Below, piece after piece: positions 37,201 through 46,199 of a stretch of 64,000 bases of DNA. Position numbers and translations under genes: made by a program. The notes beneath the pieces are model-generated. The model was not told the DNA's origin and ran no database searches. It saw nothing but the letters and a program-made list of their open reading frames with translations. Source of the DNA: an uncultured Bacteroidales bacterium (lineage in GTDB: Bacteria > Bacteroidota > Bacteroidia > Bacteroidales > UBA932). The stretch covers positions 1 through 64,000 of the forward strand of contig CAMCFO010000001.1 in NCBI GenBank assembly GCA_945874155.1. The letters run 5' to 3'. Numbering within the stretch: position 1 is the first letter of the stretch; every line of letters begins with the position of its first letter.

Positions 37201-39423
37201 TGGAGTGAATACAATCTCATCCTCTTTGAGAATCAGTTGCTCAGGCTCATCCCAACTGTAACCATCCTTTTCATTCCGGCAGAATTCCCCTTCCGCAAGG
37301 CCTTCCAGAGCGCAATCTATGCTGAAATCCCTGCCCACGGTCAGCCAGGCCTGTTTCTCAATCGTCTGTCCGGCTGCATCCGTAAGGCGCAGGCTTATGG
37401 TATAGTGGCTTTGCCCGGACTTTGCACTTTCGACATAGAAAATGAAGTTGCCTTCCCGGTCCATCTGGGGCACGCCTTTCACCGGATTTCCCCTCCAGGA
37501 TGAAATCTCATATTCCAGCCCCAGTCCCTCCAGACTGTTCCCGGCGTAACTCGTGATTTTTCCCCTCACCGGCACCTTGTCCCCAGGGAAATATTTCACA
37601 CCGTCGTGGGTGAAATCAATGGAATAGTCCGGGAGTTTGAACTCGTCCACTGTGAACCATTTGGCGTTGAGAGTCTGTCCGTTTATGAAAATGGCGAGTT
37701 TCCAAGTGCCGCCGCGATGGTCCCGGGGCAGCTGAATTCTTCCTGCAACCGAACCGAAGTCATTGGTGGTCAGGAATATGCTGGAGACATTATTGTCCTG
37801 GGCATCTCTCACTACAGCCTGCACCTGCAAACCTTCAGGAGCGGTGTTCATCTTCCCGTTGCGATAGTCCTTGTATATTATGGACTTGAACTCAAGCGTT
37901 TCGCCCGGTCGGTAGGCGCTGCGGTCGGTCAGCAACTGGGCCTGCCAGGAGTCTTGATTATCATAGTCCGTTTCGGAATATTTGTTCACGCTGAATCTGT
38001 CGCTGCACAGCATCAGACCGTCTTCATCAACGCAGCTTGCCACAATCTGCCTTGCTCCTCCTTCAATGGCCTCAGCCAATTCCCCTGTCAGAAGCGTAGG
38101 TCCGTTGAAGCTCAAACTTTTCTTTATCAAGGACTTGTCCTTGCGGTCGAAGATTTCGATTTCGGCCTTTTCCACAGGCTTGCCCGTCATTCTCTCGGCA
38201 AGGTACATCAGCCATCCGTCGGCTGTCTTGTCCAGAGTGACTGCCAGGGAATGTCTCCTGAGGTTGAATTTTTCCCTGCACTTTCCGCTTTCGAATACGG
38301 CTGTGTATTCCCCGTCGGCAAGGGCCGGAAGACTTGTCCGGAGTGTGTCTATGACATAGAAACTGTGGGAGGGATTTTCAAATGTACGGCTGAATACGGC
38401 AGGACCCTTGTCTGTATTGCCCTCGTGGACAGTCATCTTCACATTGCCGAGATTGCGGAGGCCGATTTTCACCTTGTCGCCGTTTATCTGGGCATAGACA
38501 GCGCTGCCCTTCAATTGCCCAATCAGTTTTTCAGCGCCGTTTTCGTTTTCAAGCAACTGTTTCTCTTCGTCTCTGAACCGGTCTTTCTCGTCGCAGAGTT
38601 CCTTGCACCGGGCGCTCAGCCTGAGGTAGTCCTCAGATGTCCAGGATTTGCCGTTGATGGCATTTTCCTTGACGAAACGGCCCTTTTTGTCGGAGTTCAT
38701 CATCTCGAACATCAGAGCGCATTCGCGTATTCCGGCCATCGTGCCCACAGCCTTGCCCTCGTATTTCCTGGCGAAATTCCTGTAGGCCTTGATGAGCTTT
38801 TCGGTCCTGAGACTGTCGTAGCCGGTCTGGTCTTCTATGGAGGAGTACTCCACGAGTACGGACACAGGATAGTTGTCGGGGTGGGCTTTCAGGTATGCCC
38901 GGCAGCTTGCAGAATCAGCCCTGTGGCTGAAAATCTGAGAGAGAATAACATATTCGAGGTCATTGCTGATATGATTTGCCACGACTTCGCCTTTGAGACC
39001 GACCGGGCGCTTGTGCCAGAAGTCCTCATTGCGTCCATTTTTCAGACTGCTTTCCCATTCTTCCACAAATGCGGGAAAGTCGGGTGCGAGTCCTGCGGAA
39101 TACAAGACCACCGGATTGCCCAATTCCCGGAATGCCTGTTCCTTTTCGCTTGTGAGTTCGTCGCGCAGTTTCCAATTGCGGCGGGACATCACTTTCACAT
39201 ACTCCTCCCAGGCCTTGAAAAAGTCATAGTACAGGCCTTCTTTCCTGGCTGACTCCTGTATCTTCAGCAAGGTTTCTGCCGATTTTTCGGGCAGGTCCCT
39301 GGATTCGTACTCTTTGTAATCATTCCAGAGCCTGTCTATCCTGGAACGGCTGTCTCCGGAGCCGAAAAGAGAGAATGTTGACATAAGGGAAATGAGAATT
39401 AATGCTGCTGAGATTCTTTTCAT
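34174..39423 (-). CDS. Alpha-2-macroglobulin family protein, very large, no thioester motif
   Basis: The 1749-residue exported protein (signal peptide ISAALILISLMSTFSLFGSG) belongs to the bacterial A2M group. The first 270 residues are helical. Macroglobulin domains follow, with the MG2-like TDRSAYRPGETLEFKSIIYKDYRNG. The A2M domain is CTAEDGTAELRFTAPDRLSTYIVSVFAHDKAF, and an alpha/alpha-toroid-like part comes after it. I find no CxEQ thioester, as is usual for the Bacteroidota branch. Such proteins are thought to guard the periplasm against proteases; here that is family knowledge only. folC ends 2 bases upstream, suggesting an operon. Confidence 0.88.
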   Translation of the reverse strand: MKRISAALILISLMSTFSLFGSGDSRSRIDRLWNDYKEYESRDLPEKSAETLLKIQESARKEGLYYDFFKAWEEYVKVMSRRNWKLRDELTSEKEQAFRELGNPVVLYSAGLAPDFPAFVEEWESSLKNGRNEDFWHKRPVGLKGEVVANHISNDLEYVILSQIFSHRADSASCRAYLKAHPDNYPVSVLVEYSSIEDQTGYDSLRTEKLIKAYRNFARKYEGKAVGTMAGIRECALMFEMMNSDKKGRFVKENAINGKSWTSEDYLRLSARCKELCDEKDRFRDEEKQLLENENGAEKLIGQLKGSAVYAQINGDKVKIGLRNLGNVKMTVHEGNTDKGPAVFSRTFENPSHSFYVIDTLRTSLPALADGEYTAVFESGKCREKFNLRRHSLAVTLDKTADGWLMYLAERMTGKPVEKAEIEIFDRKDKSLIKKSLSFNGPTLLTGELAEAIEGGARQIVASCVDEDGLMLCSDRFSVNKYSETDYDNQDSWQAQLLTDRSAYRPGETLEFKSIIYKDYRNGKMNTAPEGLQVQAVVRDAQDNNVSSIFLTTNDFGSVAGRIQLPRDHRGGTWKLAIFINGQTLNAKWFTVDEFKLPDYSIDFTHDGVKYFPGDKVPVRGKITSYAGNSLEGLGLEYEISSWRGNPVKGVPQMDREGNFIFYVESAKSGQSHYTISLRLTDAAGQTIEKQAWLTVGRDFSIDCALEGLAEGEFCRNEKDGYSWDEPEQLILKEDEIVFTPSLRDIDGAPLEGQIEWQLLKGKEVLDSGLCESGKSTSLSLKAHPSGLYLLNLHKEYVFRDGNGKEVRSASTRKLELLKLSEQDESLCCRLDNAYKVVEKDNGIGIIFGSSSPVWANAIVVDLDGHILDILSFKLDGTKGNNLKKLMWTFKEGWTDRIMVKMDYIRNGECHSFSHQFTRKADSFRLPLSIKRFSDSLLPGVEYCLEFKSTAQAELAAAIFDKSTEDIAPNRWHEIFPSIRGIYLCGTTSDGCDFSADNFYRGIMPFQLMGSRAEFMEDAEMAPSSAAMNRSPKESGPADMEIRIRDDFRSTAVFEPHICTAEDGTAELRFTAPDRLSTYIVSVFAHDKAFHNRSLREEFVVSQPVSITVHEPSLLYGADLWHFRPTLSNNTDKTVKGILDITVYDGESAALLSKSFPVELPSMGIHTPDLQMNIPAAESLSSFSNGRASLKIKAVFISESASDGIAVRIPVLPDKQEVTETHSALLSKDGDRAQLEKRLRAEFINFSGESATARERSLADLLDEVMRSKTEIKSDNLLDLSEVLCVRHLTGQGDWKEAWEKILKCRCNDGGFAWFPDFNSSPVLTAVVLERLAGLRKAGLEDQSIEAIFPDAVAYLDRSFFSQAPGLFWNLSVGQYFRVRSFFPEIAVDSKLIKENKEATKAVREYACAKSGKDILKGRILEKARRAAAFMENCAGNAFATSLGLGRLKMEKLLSADIASLKEYAVEHSGGGCYYPNAVMPFRAMLESEAYAHSIVCDLMDSWNDYLEGKGRRDERAAEIADGIRLWLMIQKDNQKWESGFEYVNAVLAVRRGSEEMLGTSVLSLSATSYLPLREIKAAGNGFSISTEALMMTEEGKYRPLREGEVLKVGDKLTIRYKVHSDENRSLVHLRLPYNACLRPVRQLSGHYGCGLREWRINPALQGCAAWWVGAQAYREVHEDALDYWFEVFPEEDRDIEEEFFVSQAGVFTAQVTTIESLYAPDYRANGAFSGKLQTESKQKSSERHTHTE

Positions 39424-39425
39424 AC

Positions 39426-40775
39426 TTATTCATTTTCAGGACTGGTTGGGGTGCGCTGCCGTAATTTCAGGGCTTGGGCCACCACATAGGAACTGCCGCC
39501 GACATAAATCAGCGGCTTTTTCCCGGCATTTTCCAAGTTCTGTGCCAGTTCCGTTGCCAAGCGCATCGCATCGCCCACCATCGGGCAGATTCCGGCAGTT
39601 GTGGGAGCATCGGGCCCGGTCCAGACTTCGGAGGCCGCCTGTGCAAGTGAGGCTGCCGGTTCGGCTCTCTTGCCCGGAGCATTGGTGAAGATGACCTGCA
39701 CACCGGAAGGGAACATTTTCAGGACAGTCTTGTAGTCTTTGTCAGAAACGGAGCCGTAAACGATTATCGCAGTGTAACCGCCTTCCTGTATGGTGCGGAC
39801 CAGCTGACGGAAATTGTGCTGCATCGCATCGGGATTGTGGCCTATGTCCATTATTGTCAATGGGTTGTCGCTGACTTTGTCCCATCTTCCGGCTAATCCT
39901 GTGCGGGCTGCGGTGTGCTGGAGAGCCTTGATGGTGCTGCTCTGACGAGTGTCTATTCCCAAGCATTTCAAGGCACAAACGGCCGTCCTCAAATTTATCC
40001 GCTGATAGTCGCCCCTCAGGTCCATATCAGACAGTATCGGGCTCAAATCTTCTGTGATTTCCCTGTCCGCAAACACCAACGGAGTAGTTTCCGTCTTCGA
40101 AAGGGTCTTTGCTGCGTTCTCGAACACCGGCCCCGTGGCCTCGTCCCGACCCCAGACCACAGCCCTAACCCCGGGTTTGATGATTCCGGCCTTCTCCGAA
40201 GCTATATCCTGGAGCGTATCTCCCAATATGTCACAATGATCCAGTCCGATTCCCGTAATGACGCTGAGCACCGGAGTGATGATATTGGTGCTGTCCAGTC
40301 TCCCGCCGAGCCCCGTCTCGACCACCGCAAAGTCCACCCCCTCGCTCCTGAACCATTCGAAGGCCATAGCCGTGGTAATCTCGAAGAACGACAGCCCCAG
40401 CCTGTCCATCTCATCTCCCCACTTGCGGCAGAACCCCGCCACAAATTCCCGAGGCACCATAGTCCATCCCGAACCGTCACATATTCTGGCCCTCTCCCGG
40501 AAATCCACCAGATGCGGTGAGGTATAAAGCCCCGTCCTGAACCCCCGTGCCGCAAGAGACGAAGCAATCATACTGCTCACCGAGCCCTTCCCGTTGGTCC
40601 CTGCCACGTGTACGCATCTGTAGGCCCTGTGAGGATGCCCCAACTCGGTGTCGAAGGCCTGCATATTGGCAAGCCCCGGATGATATGCCTGTGAACCGTG
40701 ACTCTGGAATGACGGGAAACGGGTAAATATGTTTTCGACAATTTTGTCGTAGTCCATTTTTGAAAATTCTGTCAT
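39426..40775 (-). CDS. folC: Bifunctional folylpolyglutamate synthase / dihydrofolate synthase
   Basis: This 449-residue ATP-dependent ligase of the Mur ligase superfamily adds glutamate to dihydropteroate and folates. Clear motifs are the P-loop VAGTNGKGSVSSMIAS, TSPHLVDFRERARI, VVETGLGGRLDSTNII, and the C-terminal domain start MDIGHNPDAMQHNFRQL. ATG codons are at 40775 and 40757 (MDYDKIVEN); the second fits other FolC N-termini equally well. The gene is divergent from the PurL-like gene at 40876 and probably co-transcribed with the A2M gene 2 bases downstream. Confidence 0.94.
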   Translation of the reverse strand: MTEFSKMDYDKIVENIFTRFPSFQSHGSQAYHPGLANMQAFDTELGHPHRAYRCVHVAGTNGKGSVSSMIASSLAARGFRTGLYTSPHLVDFRERARICDGSGWTMVPREFVAGFCRKWGDEMDRLGLSFFEITTAMAFEWFRSEGVDFAVVETGLGGRLDSTNIITPVLSVITGIGLDHCDILGDTLQDIASEKAGIIKPGVRAVVWGRDEATGPVFENAAKTLSKTETTPLVFADREITEDLSPILSDMDLRGDYQRINLRTAVCALKCLGIDTRQSSTIKALQHTAARTGLAGRWDKVSDNPLTIMDIGHNPDAMQHNFRQLVRTIQEGGYTAIIVYGSVSDKDYKTVLKMFPSGVQVIFTNAPGKRAEPAASLAQAASEVWTGPDAPTTAGICPMVGDAMRLATELAQNLENAGKKPLIYVGGSSYVVAQALKLRQRTPTSPENE

Positions 40776-40797
40776 ATTTCAAAGATTTGCAACTTTT

Positions 40798-40828
40798 ATT
40801 GCAGCAATCGCAAAAATAACTAATTTTG
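40798..40828 (+). promoter_or_regulatory. Predicted promoter of the PurL-like gene
   Basis: ATTG at 40798-40801, 19 bases, then TAATTTTG at 40821-40828 (TAnnTTTG). The ATG at 40876 leaves a leader of about 40 bases. Confidence 0.55.
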
Positions 40829-40875
40829 CACAGATGTCACCTATGAACGACATATTGTACAATTGATTTTTGCTG

Positions 40876-42126
40876 ATGAAAAGTAAGCAAACTGCTTTGT
40901 TTTCAAGATATGTACTCGATGGAATACGTCAGGACGTAACTCCAGCCGAACTTCTTGAAGAATGTATGATACCCGCAAACAACGCCGAAACTGCCTCCTA
41001 TGATGCTGACGATGCTGAATTTATAGCCGGAGAGGCCGCCACTGCTGCTCAGGACATCTGGGATGAATGTCTGGACCAGAGTCCCGAGTCCCTTAAATGT
41101 ACCGAAGCGGATTTCGCGTCCTTACTGGAGAAAGTGACAGCGGCGTCTTCCCCCGCCCAGGACCGTTCTTTCGAATTGCTTTACCCCGAAAGTTTTACCC
41201 GTGCCAGAATTGCCTCCGCCCTGATTGACTGCCTGTGGCTGGAGGGTGAATTCCGTCTGGAAGACCTGCGTCTGTGGGCCGACTGGAGCTGGAATTCCGA
41301 AGGTATAGGCCGGATGGCAGCCTTCTACAACAGCGTACGCAGCGCCTCCGAGTACATTTACGACCTTGGGGTGGGCATAATGGGCTATGGTTATGAGGAT
41401 TCGGAAGGGGAGTGCGTGAATTCCTATTTCCCGACTCTTGCTGCCTATGCCGACACCTCAGAGGAAGAAGACGAGGATATGGCGGACAAGGATTGGGAGG
41501 AAGATGATATGGCTCCGGAACGTCAATGGACTGTGGGCGGGCCTGACTGTGCTCTCGGTATGGACAGGCAGGTCTGGATGGGCGATGAGAGAAAATGCTC
41601 GGCCGTGCTCAGGGATTGTCCCGAGTCCACATTCCTGGTCTATGTGCCCTTCGACACCTGTCAGTTCCGGCTCGGAGGTTCTCTGCTTTCCAACTGTCTG
41701 GGTGAGGGTGGAGGACCTGCCCCGGTGATGGACGATCCGGACTATTTCATAGATTGCTTCGAGGTGGTCAGAGACCTTGTGGAGGACGGGGTGGTGCTTT
41801 CTTCCAGAACCGTTTGCGATGGCGGACTGGCCGTGGCCGCGAAAAAGCTTGCCTCCTCGACGGGCTTGGGCATATCTTTGAATGTCAATGGATTGAGCCG
41901 GGCATATAATGAGTCCGACCGTATGAAACTCCTCTTTGCGGAAGTCCCTGGGGTGCTGCTCCAGTTCAATGAAGCCGATGCTGATTATGTGGATTCGCAG
42001 TTTCTGCTGCAGGATGTTGCATATTACCGCGTTGGCACGGTTTCTTCCGCTTTCAAGGGTGTGGTGCTGGAGCCCCGGAGCAACGGAGTTGAAAACATAA
42101 TTGCTTCACTTGGTGGAGGATTTTAA
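40876..42126 (+). CDS. Unusual protein with a degenerate PurL/AIR-synthase C-terminal-like domain
   Basis: The 416-residue cytoplasmic protein has two parts. Residues 1-190 are helical and unlike anything I know. An acidic linker follows (EEEDEDMADKDWEEDD, near 196-211). Residues about 264-410 read like the ATP-dependent part of FGAM synthase PurL: FRLGGSLLSNCLGEGGG, then DDPDYFIDCFEVVRDLVEDGVVLS, then RTVCDGGLAVAAKKLAS where PurL has HDVSDGG, then LLFAEVPGVLLQF. The His and Ser of that motif are replaced, and there is no N-terminal AIRS half or glutaminase domain, so purine-pathway catalysis is unlikely. The track start at 40870 is TTG; the ATG at 40876 is preferred. The function is unknown. 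Confidence 0.6.
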   Translation: MKSKQTALFSRYVLDGIRQDVTPAELLEECMIPANNAETASYDADDAEFIAGEAATAAQDIWDECLDQSPESLKCTEADFASLLEKVTAASSPAQDRSFELLYPESFTRARIASALIDCLWLEGEFRLEDLRLWADWSWNSEGIGRMAAFYNSVRSASEYIYDLGVGIMGYGYEDSEGECVNSYFPTLAAYADTSEEEDEDMADKDWEEDDMAPERQWTVGGPDCALGMDRQVWMGDERKCSAVLRDCPESTFLVYVPFDTCQFRLGGSLLSNCLGEGGGPAPVMDDPDYFIDCFEVVRDLVEDGVVLSSRTVCDGGLAVAAKKLASSTGLGISLNVNGLSRAYNESDRMKLLFAEVPGVLLQFNEADADYVDSQFLLQDVAYYRVGTVSSAFKGVVLEPRSNGVENIIASLGGGF

Positions 42127-42294
42127 GTATTTTACGGAATGTCGTTTATGTCTGTAAGAAAAATTTCCTATATACTCCATTTTTTTGTAACTTCGCGGCG
42201 CTTTGCAGGCAGATTTATCCATTGATGAAGATTCAGCCTTTCGGAATGATAAGTTTTGAATGAAAATATATCACATTTAACATTTTTTCAAAAT

Positions 42295-45018
42295 ATGGAA
42301 AACAACAAGAAACGTGTCTATCGCTTTGGCGGAAAAACCGCAGAAGGCAATGGAACTATGAGAAACCTCCTCGGCGGAAAGGGTGCAAACCTTGCTGAAA
42401 TGTGTCTTCTCGAAATCCCTGTACCGGCAGGATTCACCATCACAACTGAGTGCTGTGCAGAGTACTATGCCCTCGGCGGCGGTTATCCTGAAGAACTCAA
42501 GGCAGAGGTTGCCGAGGCTCTCAAGGCCACTGAGGCAATAATGGGAATGAAGTTCGGCGACAAGGAGAATCCGCTTCTGGTGAGCTGCCGTTCAGGTGCC
42601 CGCAGCTCTATGCCGGGTATGATGGATACCATCCTCAACATCGGTCTCTGCTCTGCAACCATCCCGGGTATGATTGCAAAGACCAACAACCCCCGTTTCG
42701 TGTATGACGCTTACCGCCGTCTCATTATGATGTACTCAGACGTCGTGATGGAGAAGGCTGAGGGAATCGAGCCGGAGGACGGCAAGGGAATCCGCCAGCA
42801 GCTCGACAGAATGATGGAAGAGCTCAAGGAGGAGAAAGGCTACAAGTCAGACACTGACATCACCGCTGACGAACTCAAGGACCTTTGCGACCGCTTCAAA
42901 GTTCGCGTGAAGGAAGTTCTCGGCGTGGATTTCCCTGACACCGCAGAGGCTCAGCTCTGGGGTTCAATCGGTGGCGTGTTCAAGTCCTGGAACGGAAAAC
43001 GTGCCATCGCCTACAGAAGAATCGAAGGTATTCCTGACGATTGGGGTACAGCCGTTAACGTGCAGTCAATGGTGTTCGGAAATATGGGCAACACATCTGC
43101 AACAGGTGTGGCATTCTCACGTAACCCTGCCAACGGTGACAACAAATTCTACGGAGAGTGGCTCATCAACGCACAGGGAGAGGACGTGGTTGCAGGTATC
43201 CGCACCCCTAACCCTCTCAACGAGGCCACCAAGACTCCTCACAACGCAGACCTCGCTTCCCTCGAGACCGCAATGCCTGAGGTTTACAAGGAACTCGACG
43301 ACATCCGTCTTCACCTCGAGGAACACTTCAACGATATGCAGGACATCGAGTTCACCATTCAGGACGGCAAACTCTGGATGCTCCAGTGCCGTATAGGCAA
43401 GAGAACAGGTCTCGCTGCTTTGAATATGGCTATGGATATGCTCGAGGAAGGAATGATTGACGAGAAGACCGCAGTTACCCGTGTGGCTCCTGCACAGCTC
43501 GACGAAATCCTCCACCCTATCCTCGACCCTGCATCAGAGAAGAAGGCAACAGCAATCGCAAACGGTCTTCCTGCATCTCCGGGTGGAGCAGTGGGAGTTG
43601 CAGTTTTCTCATCCGAGGCAGCAATGGAAGCTGCTGCAAAGGGCATCAAGGCAATTCTCATCCGCGAGGAGACTTCTCCTGAGGACGTTGAGGGTATGCG
43701 TGCCGCTGCTGGTATCCTTACCATGAAGGGAGGTATGACCTCACATGCTGCACTCGTTGCACGCGGCTGGGGCAAATGCTGTATCGTAGGTTGCGAGTCC
43801 ATGACCATCGACCTGGATGCAAAGATAGCCCACTTCAAGAGCGGCGCAGTGATCAAGGAAGGCGATTCAGTTTCCCTCAACGGTGCCAAGGGTCTGGTTT
43901 ATGCAACCGCTCTCGACACTATGGACGCTTCCGAGAATCCTCGTTTCGTGAAGTTTATGGAAATCGTGGACAAGTTCAGGACTATGGGCGTGCGTACCAA
44001 TGCCGACACTCCTGAGGATGCTGCAAGAGCAATTTCCTTCGGTGCAGAAGGTATCGGTCTGTTCCGTATTGAGCATATGTTCTATGGAAAGAACTCCGAG
44101 ACTCCGCTTGCAAAACTCCGCAAGATGATTCTCTCCAAGACTGACGACGAGCGCCGTTCAGCACTTGCAGAGCTCGAGCCATACATCAAGGCAGCTGTCA
44201 AGGGTACACTCAAGGTTATGGACGGCAAGCCTGTTACCTTCCGTCTTCTCGACCCGCCTCTCCACGAGTTCGTTCCTCAGGGACACGATAAGAGAGAGGA
44301 ACTTGCAACCGAGCTCGGTATCGATGAGCAGGAGATTGCAAAGAGGGGTGAAGCCCTCCACGAAGTGAACCCTATGATGGGTCACAGAGGTGTGCGTCTC
44401 CACATCACCTACCCTATGATTTCAGAGACTCAGTTCCGTGCAATCTTCACTGCAGCTGCAGAACTCAAGAAGGAAGGCCTGAACCCTATGCCTGAGATTA
44501 TGGTTCCTGTAACCATCTCCGAGCGTGAGCTCCGCTTCCAGAAGGCAATCTGCGAGAAAATCCGCGCTGAAGTTGAGTCTGTGTTCGGTTTCGAGATTGC
44601 ATACAAGTTCGGTACTATGATTGAGATTCCTCGTGCAGCCCTCACTGCAGACAGAATGGCAAGAACAGCTGAGTTCTTCTCATTCGGTACCAACGACCTC
44701 ACCCAGATGACCTTCGGATTCTCCCGTGACGATGTCGGAACCTTTATGGGCGACTACCTCGGCAACAAGATTCTTGATTCCGATCCGTTCAAGACTCTGG
44801 ACACCAAGGCTGTGGGCAAACTCGTTGAATACGCTGTGAAAGAAGGCCGTTCAACCCGCGAGAACCTCAAGTGCGGTATCTGCGGAGAGCACGGCGGTGA
44901 CCCTGCATCAGTTGAGTTCTGCTACAAGATCGGTCTCAACTATGTGTCCTGCTCACCTTTCCGCGTGCCTATCGCAAGACTTGCTGCGGCTCAGGCTGCA
45001 ATCAAAGCAAGCAAATAA
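42295..45018 (+). CDS. ppdK: Pyruvate, phosphate dikinase
   Basis: The 907-residue enzyme interconverts pyruvate + ATP + Pi and phosphoenolpyruvate + AMP + PPi, a main PEP/pyruvate step in Bacteroidales. The ATP-grasp part begins at the N-terminus (GGKGANLAEM). The swivelling phosphohistidine domain has GGMTSHAALVARGWGKCC with His484. The C-terminal PEP barrel has FSFGTNDLTQMTFGFSRDD and KCGICGEHGGDPASVEF, with the likely acid Cys863. The track start at 42256 is TTG; the ATG at 42295 (MENNKKRVYRFG) is standard. Codon choice suggests high expression. A terminator follows. Confidence 0.97.
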   Translation: MENNKKRVYRFGGKTAEGNGTMRNLLGGKGANLAEMCLLEIPVPAGFTITTECCAEYYALGGGYPEELKAEVAEALKATEAIMGMKFGDKENPLLVSCRSGARSSMPGMMDTILNIGLCSATIPGMIAKTNNPRFVYDAYRRLIMMYSDVVMEKAEGIEPEDGKGIRQQLDRMMEELKEEKGYKSDTDITADELKDLCDRFKVRVKEVLGVDFPDTAEAQLWGSIGGVFKSWNGKRAIAYRRIEGIPDDWGTAVNVQSMVFGNMGNTSATGVAFSRNPANGDNKFYGEWLINAQGEDVVAGIRTPNPLNEATKTPHNADLASLETAMPEVYKELDDIRLHLEEHFNDMQDIEFTIQDGKLWMLQCRIGKRTGLAALNMAMDMLEEGMIDEKTAVTRVAPAQLDEILHPILDPASEKKATAIANGLPASPGGAVGVAVFSSEAAMEAAAKGIKAILIREETSPEDVEGMRAAAGILTMKGGMTSHAALVARGWGKCCIVGCESMTIDLDAKIAHFKSGAVIKEGDSVSLNGAKGLVYATALDTMDASENPRFVKFMEIVDKFRTMGVRTNADTPEDAARAISFGAEGIGLFRIEHMFYGKNSETPLAKLRKMILSKTDDERRSALAELEPYIKAAVKGTLKVMDGKPVTFRLLDPPLHEFVPQGHDKREELATELGIDEQEIAKRGEALHEVNPMMGHRGVRLHITYPMISETQFRAIFTAAAELKKEGLNPMPEIMVPVTISERELRFQKAICEKIRAEVESVFGFEIAYKFGTMIEIPRAALTADRMARTAEFFSFGTNDLTQMTFGFSRDDVGTFMGDYLGNKILDSDPFKTLDTKAVGKLVEYAVKEGRSTRENLKCGICGEHGGDPASVEFCYKIGLNYVSCSPFRVPIARLAAAQAAIKASK

Positions 45019-45039
45019 GGTACTGGAATACAATCAATT

Positions 45040-45081
45040 AGGCGGTAAGGTTCTGATTCAAAAGGCTTTACCGCCTTTTTT
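45040..45081 (+). terminator. Intrinsic terminator of ppdK
   Basis: AGGCGGTAA (45040-45048) pairs with TTACCGCCT (45068-45076), followed by TTTTTA. Confidence 0.87.
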
Positions 45082-45137
45082 ATGCGTTCATTCCAACAAG
45101 GTTTCCTTGCAAAAAAAATAGAAGCAATGAATGCTGA

Positions 45138-45203
45138 CGTGAGCCCTTTGTGAGCCCTTTGACGACGTAATACGTCCCTTTCCCGGTTGTGCCCGTTGTG
45201 CCT
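45138..45203. repeat. Short tandem repeats and palindrome between ppdK and the patatin gene
   Basis: The convergent gap holds two copies of TGAGCCCTTTG in tandem (about 45138-45160), a 13-base palindrome GACGTAATACGTC (about 45163-45175), and two copies of GTTGTGCC. It may be a copy of a dispersed intergenic element, but no second copy was noticed in this window. Confidence 0.4.
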
Positions 45204-45209
45204 GCTCTC

Positions 45210-46199
45210 TTACTCCATCTCCTTACCCTTCCCAGAGCGTTTGGCACGCCTTTCCGCCCTTCGTTCGGCCCTTCGCTCGGCCCTCTCGGCAATTCTTTCG
45301 GAAATTTTGTCGATAGTCTCTGAACTGAGTTCCCTCAATCTCTCCTCGAAATATTCCCGCCTTGCCCTCAGCCTTTTCTGCCTGTCCTCACTCTCTTCTT
45401 CCGGAATGTTGAACTCAATACTTTCTGGAGGCATAATTCTCTCATAGCCAATATCTTCCAGAGCCCGGCACGCATCGGCATAGCCCTGCCTGAACAGTTC
45501 AGGGGTCTTGGACAGGTCATACACGCTGTAGCCGTCAGTATTCAATTCTATGAAATGGTCCGCCAGCCGGGAATCTGCCATTATATTGGACATAAACATC
45601 ATACTGTAGGCCCTTGTGGCGGTGAACAGCAGCGAGTCCTTGTATTTTTCCTCTTCCATTCGGCGCACGCTGAATGCTATCACTTCCTCGCACATATTCC
45701 TGATGGTAGGCACCGGAAGGTTCTGGAATACCCCTCCGTCTATGTAGTGCACCCCTCCTATTACCATAGGCTTGAACATCACAGGGATGGAGCAGGATGC
45801 CACAAGACGCGGGGCTATTTCCCCCTTGGAGAAAACTTTCACCTTTCCGTGGTCCATATCCGATGCAACTATGTGTACCGGAACGGGCAGGTCCTCTATG
45901 TTTCTGTAGGGCATATTCTCCCTTATGAAATTCAACATCGGGGAAGAATCGAAGATGCCTCCGCGGGGTCTGGAAGGGGTGGCCATATCCCTGAAAAACG
46001 TCTTGTCGGCACAGAGTTCAATCATTCTCTTGGGTTCTATTCCCGCCGAATGGAAAGCTGCCACCATTGCCCCTGCACTTGTGCCGGCAAGAACATCTGC
46101 CTTCACTCCATATTCTTTCAATGCCTGAAGAGCCCCGCAATGAGCCGCAGCCTTTGCCCCTCCTCCGCTGAATACTATTCCGAGATGATATTTTTTCAT
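45210..46199 (-). CDS. Patatin-like phospholipase
   Basis: The 329-residue protein has the patatin fold: the oxyanion loop SGGGAKAAAH, the nucleophile elbow GTSAG (Ser near residue 43), and the partner Asp in YIDGG near residue 153. It should hydrolyse acyl esters of lipids. No signal peptide is seen, so it may act in the cytoplasm or at the inner membrane face, or be exported by another route. The C-terminus is an Arg/Glu helix with RAERRAERRAERRAKR repeats, which may bind membrane or nucleic acid. The track start at 46208 is TTG; the ATG at 46199 is used. Confidence 0.88.
   Translation of the reverse strand: MKKYHLGIVFSGGGAKAAAHCGALQALKEYGVKADVLAGTSAGAMVAAFHSAGIEPKRMIELCADKTFFRDMATPSRPRGGIFDSSPMLNFIRENMPYRNIEDLPVPVHIVASDMDHGKVKVFSKGEIAPRLVASCSIPVMFKPMVIGGVHYIDGGVFQNLPVPTIRNMCEEVIAFSVRRMEEEKYKDSLLFTATRAYSMMFMSNIMADSRLADHFIELNTDGYSVYDLSKTPELFRQGYADACRALEDIGYERIMPPESIEFNIPEEESEDRQKRLRARREYFEERLRELSSETIDKISERIAERAERRAERRAERRAKRSGKGKEME

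Noticed and set aside
37606-39252. 548-codon plus-strand ORF (and a 318-codon ORF at 35039-35995)
   Set aside because: Both lie entirely antisense to the alpha-2-macroglobulin gene, whose domains are clear; the antisense translations have no recognisable motif and no promoter.
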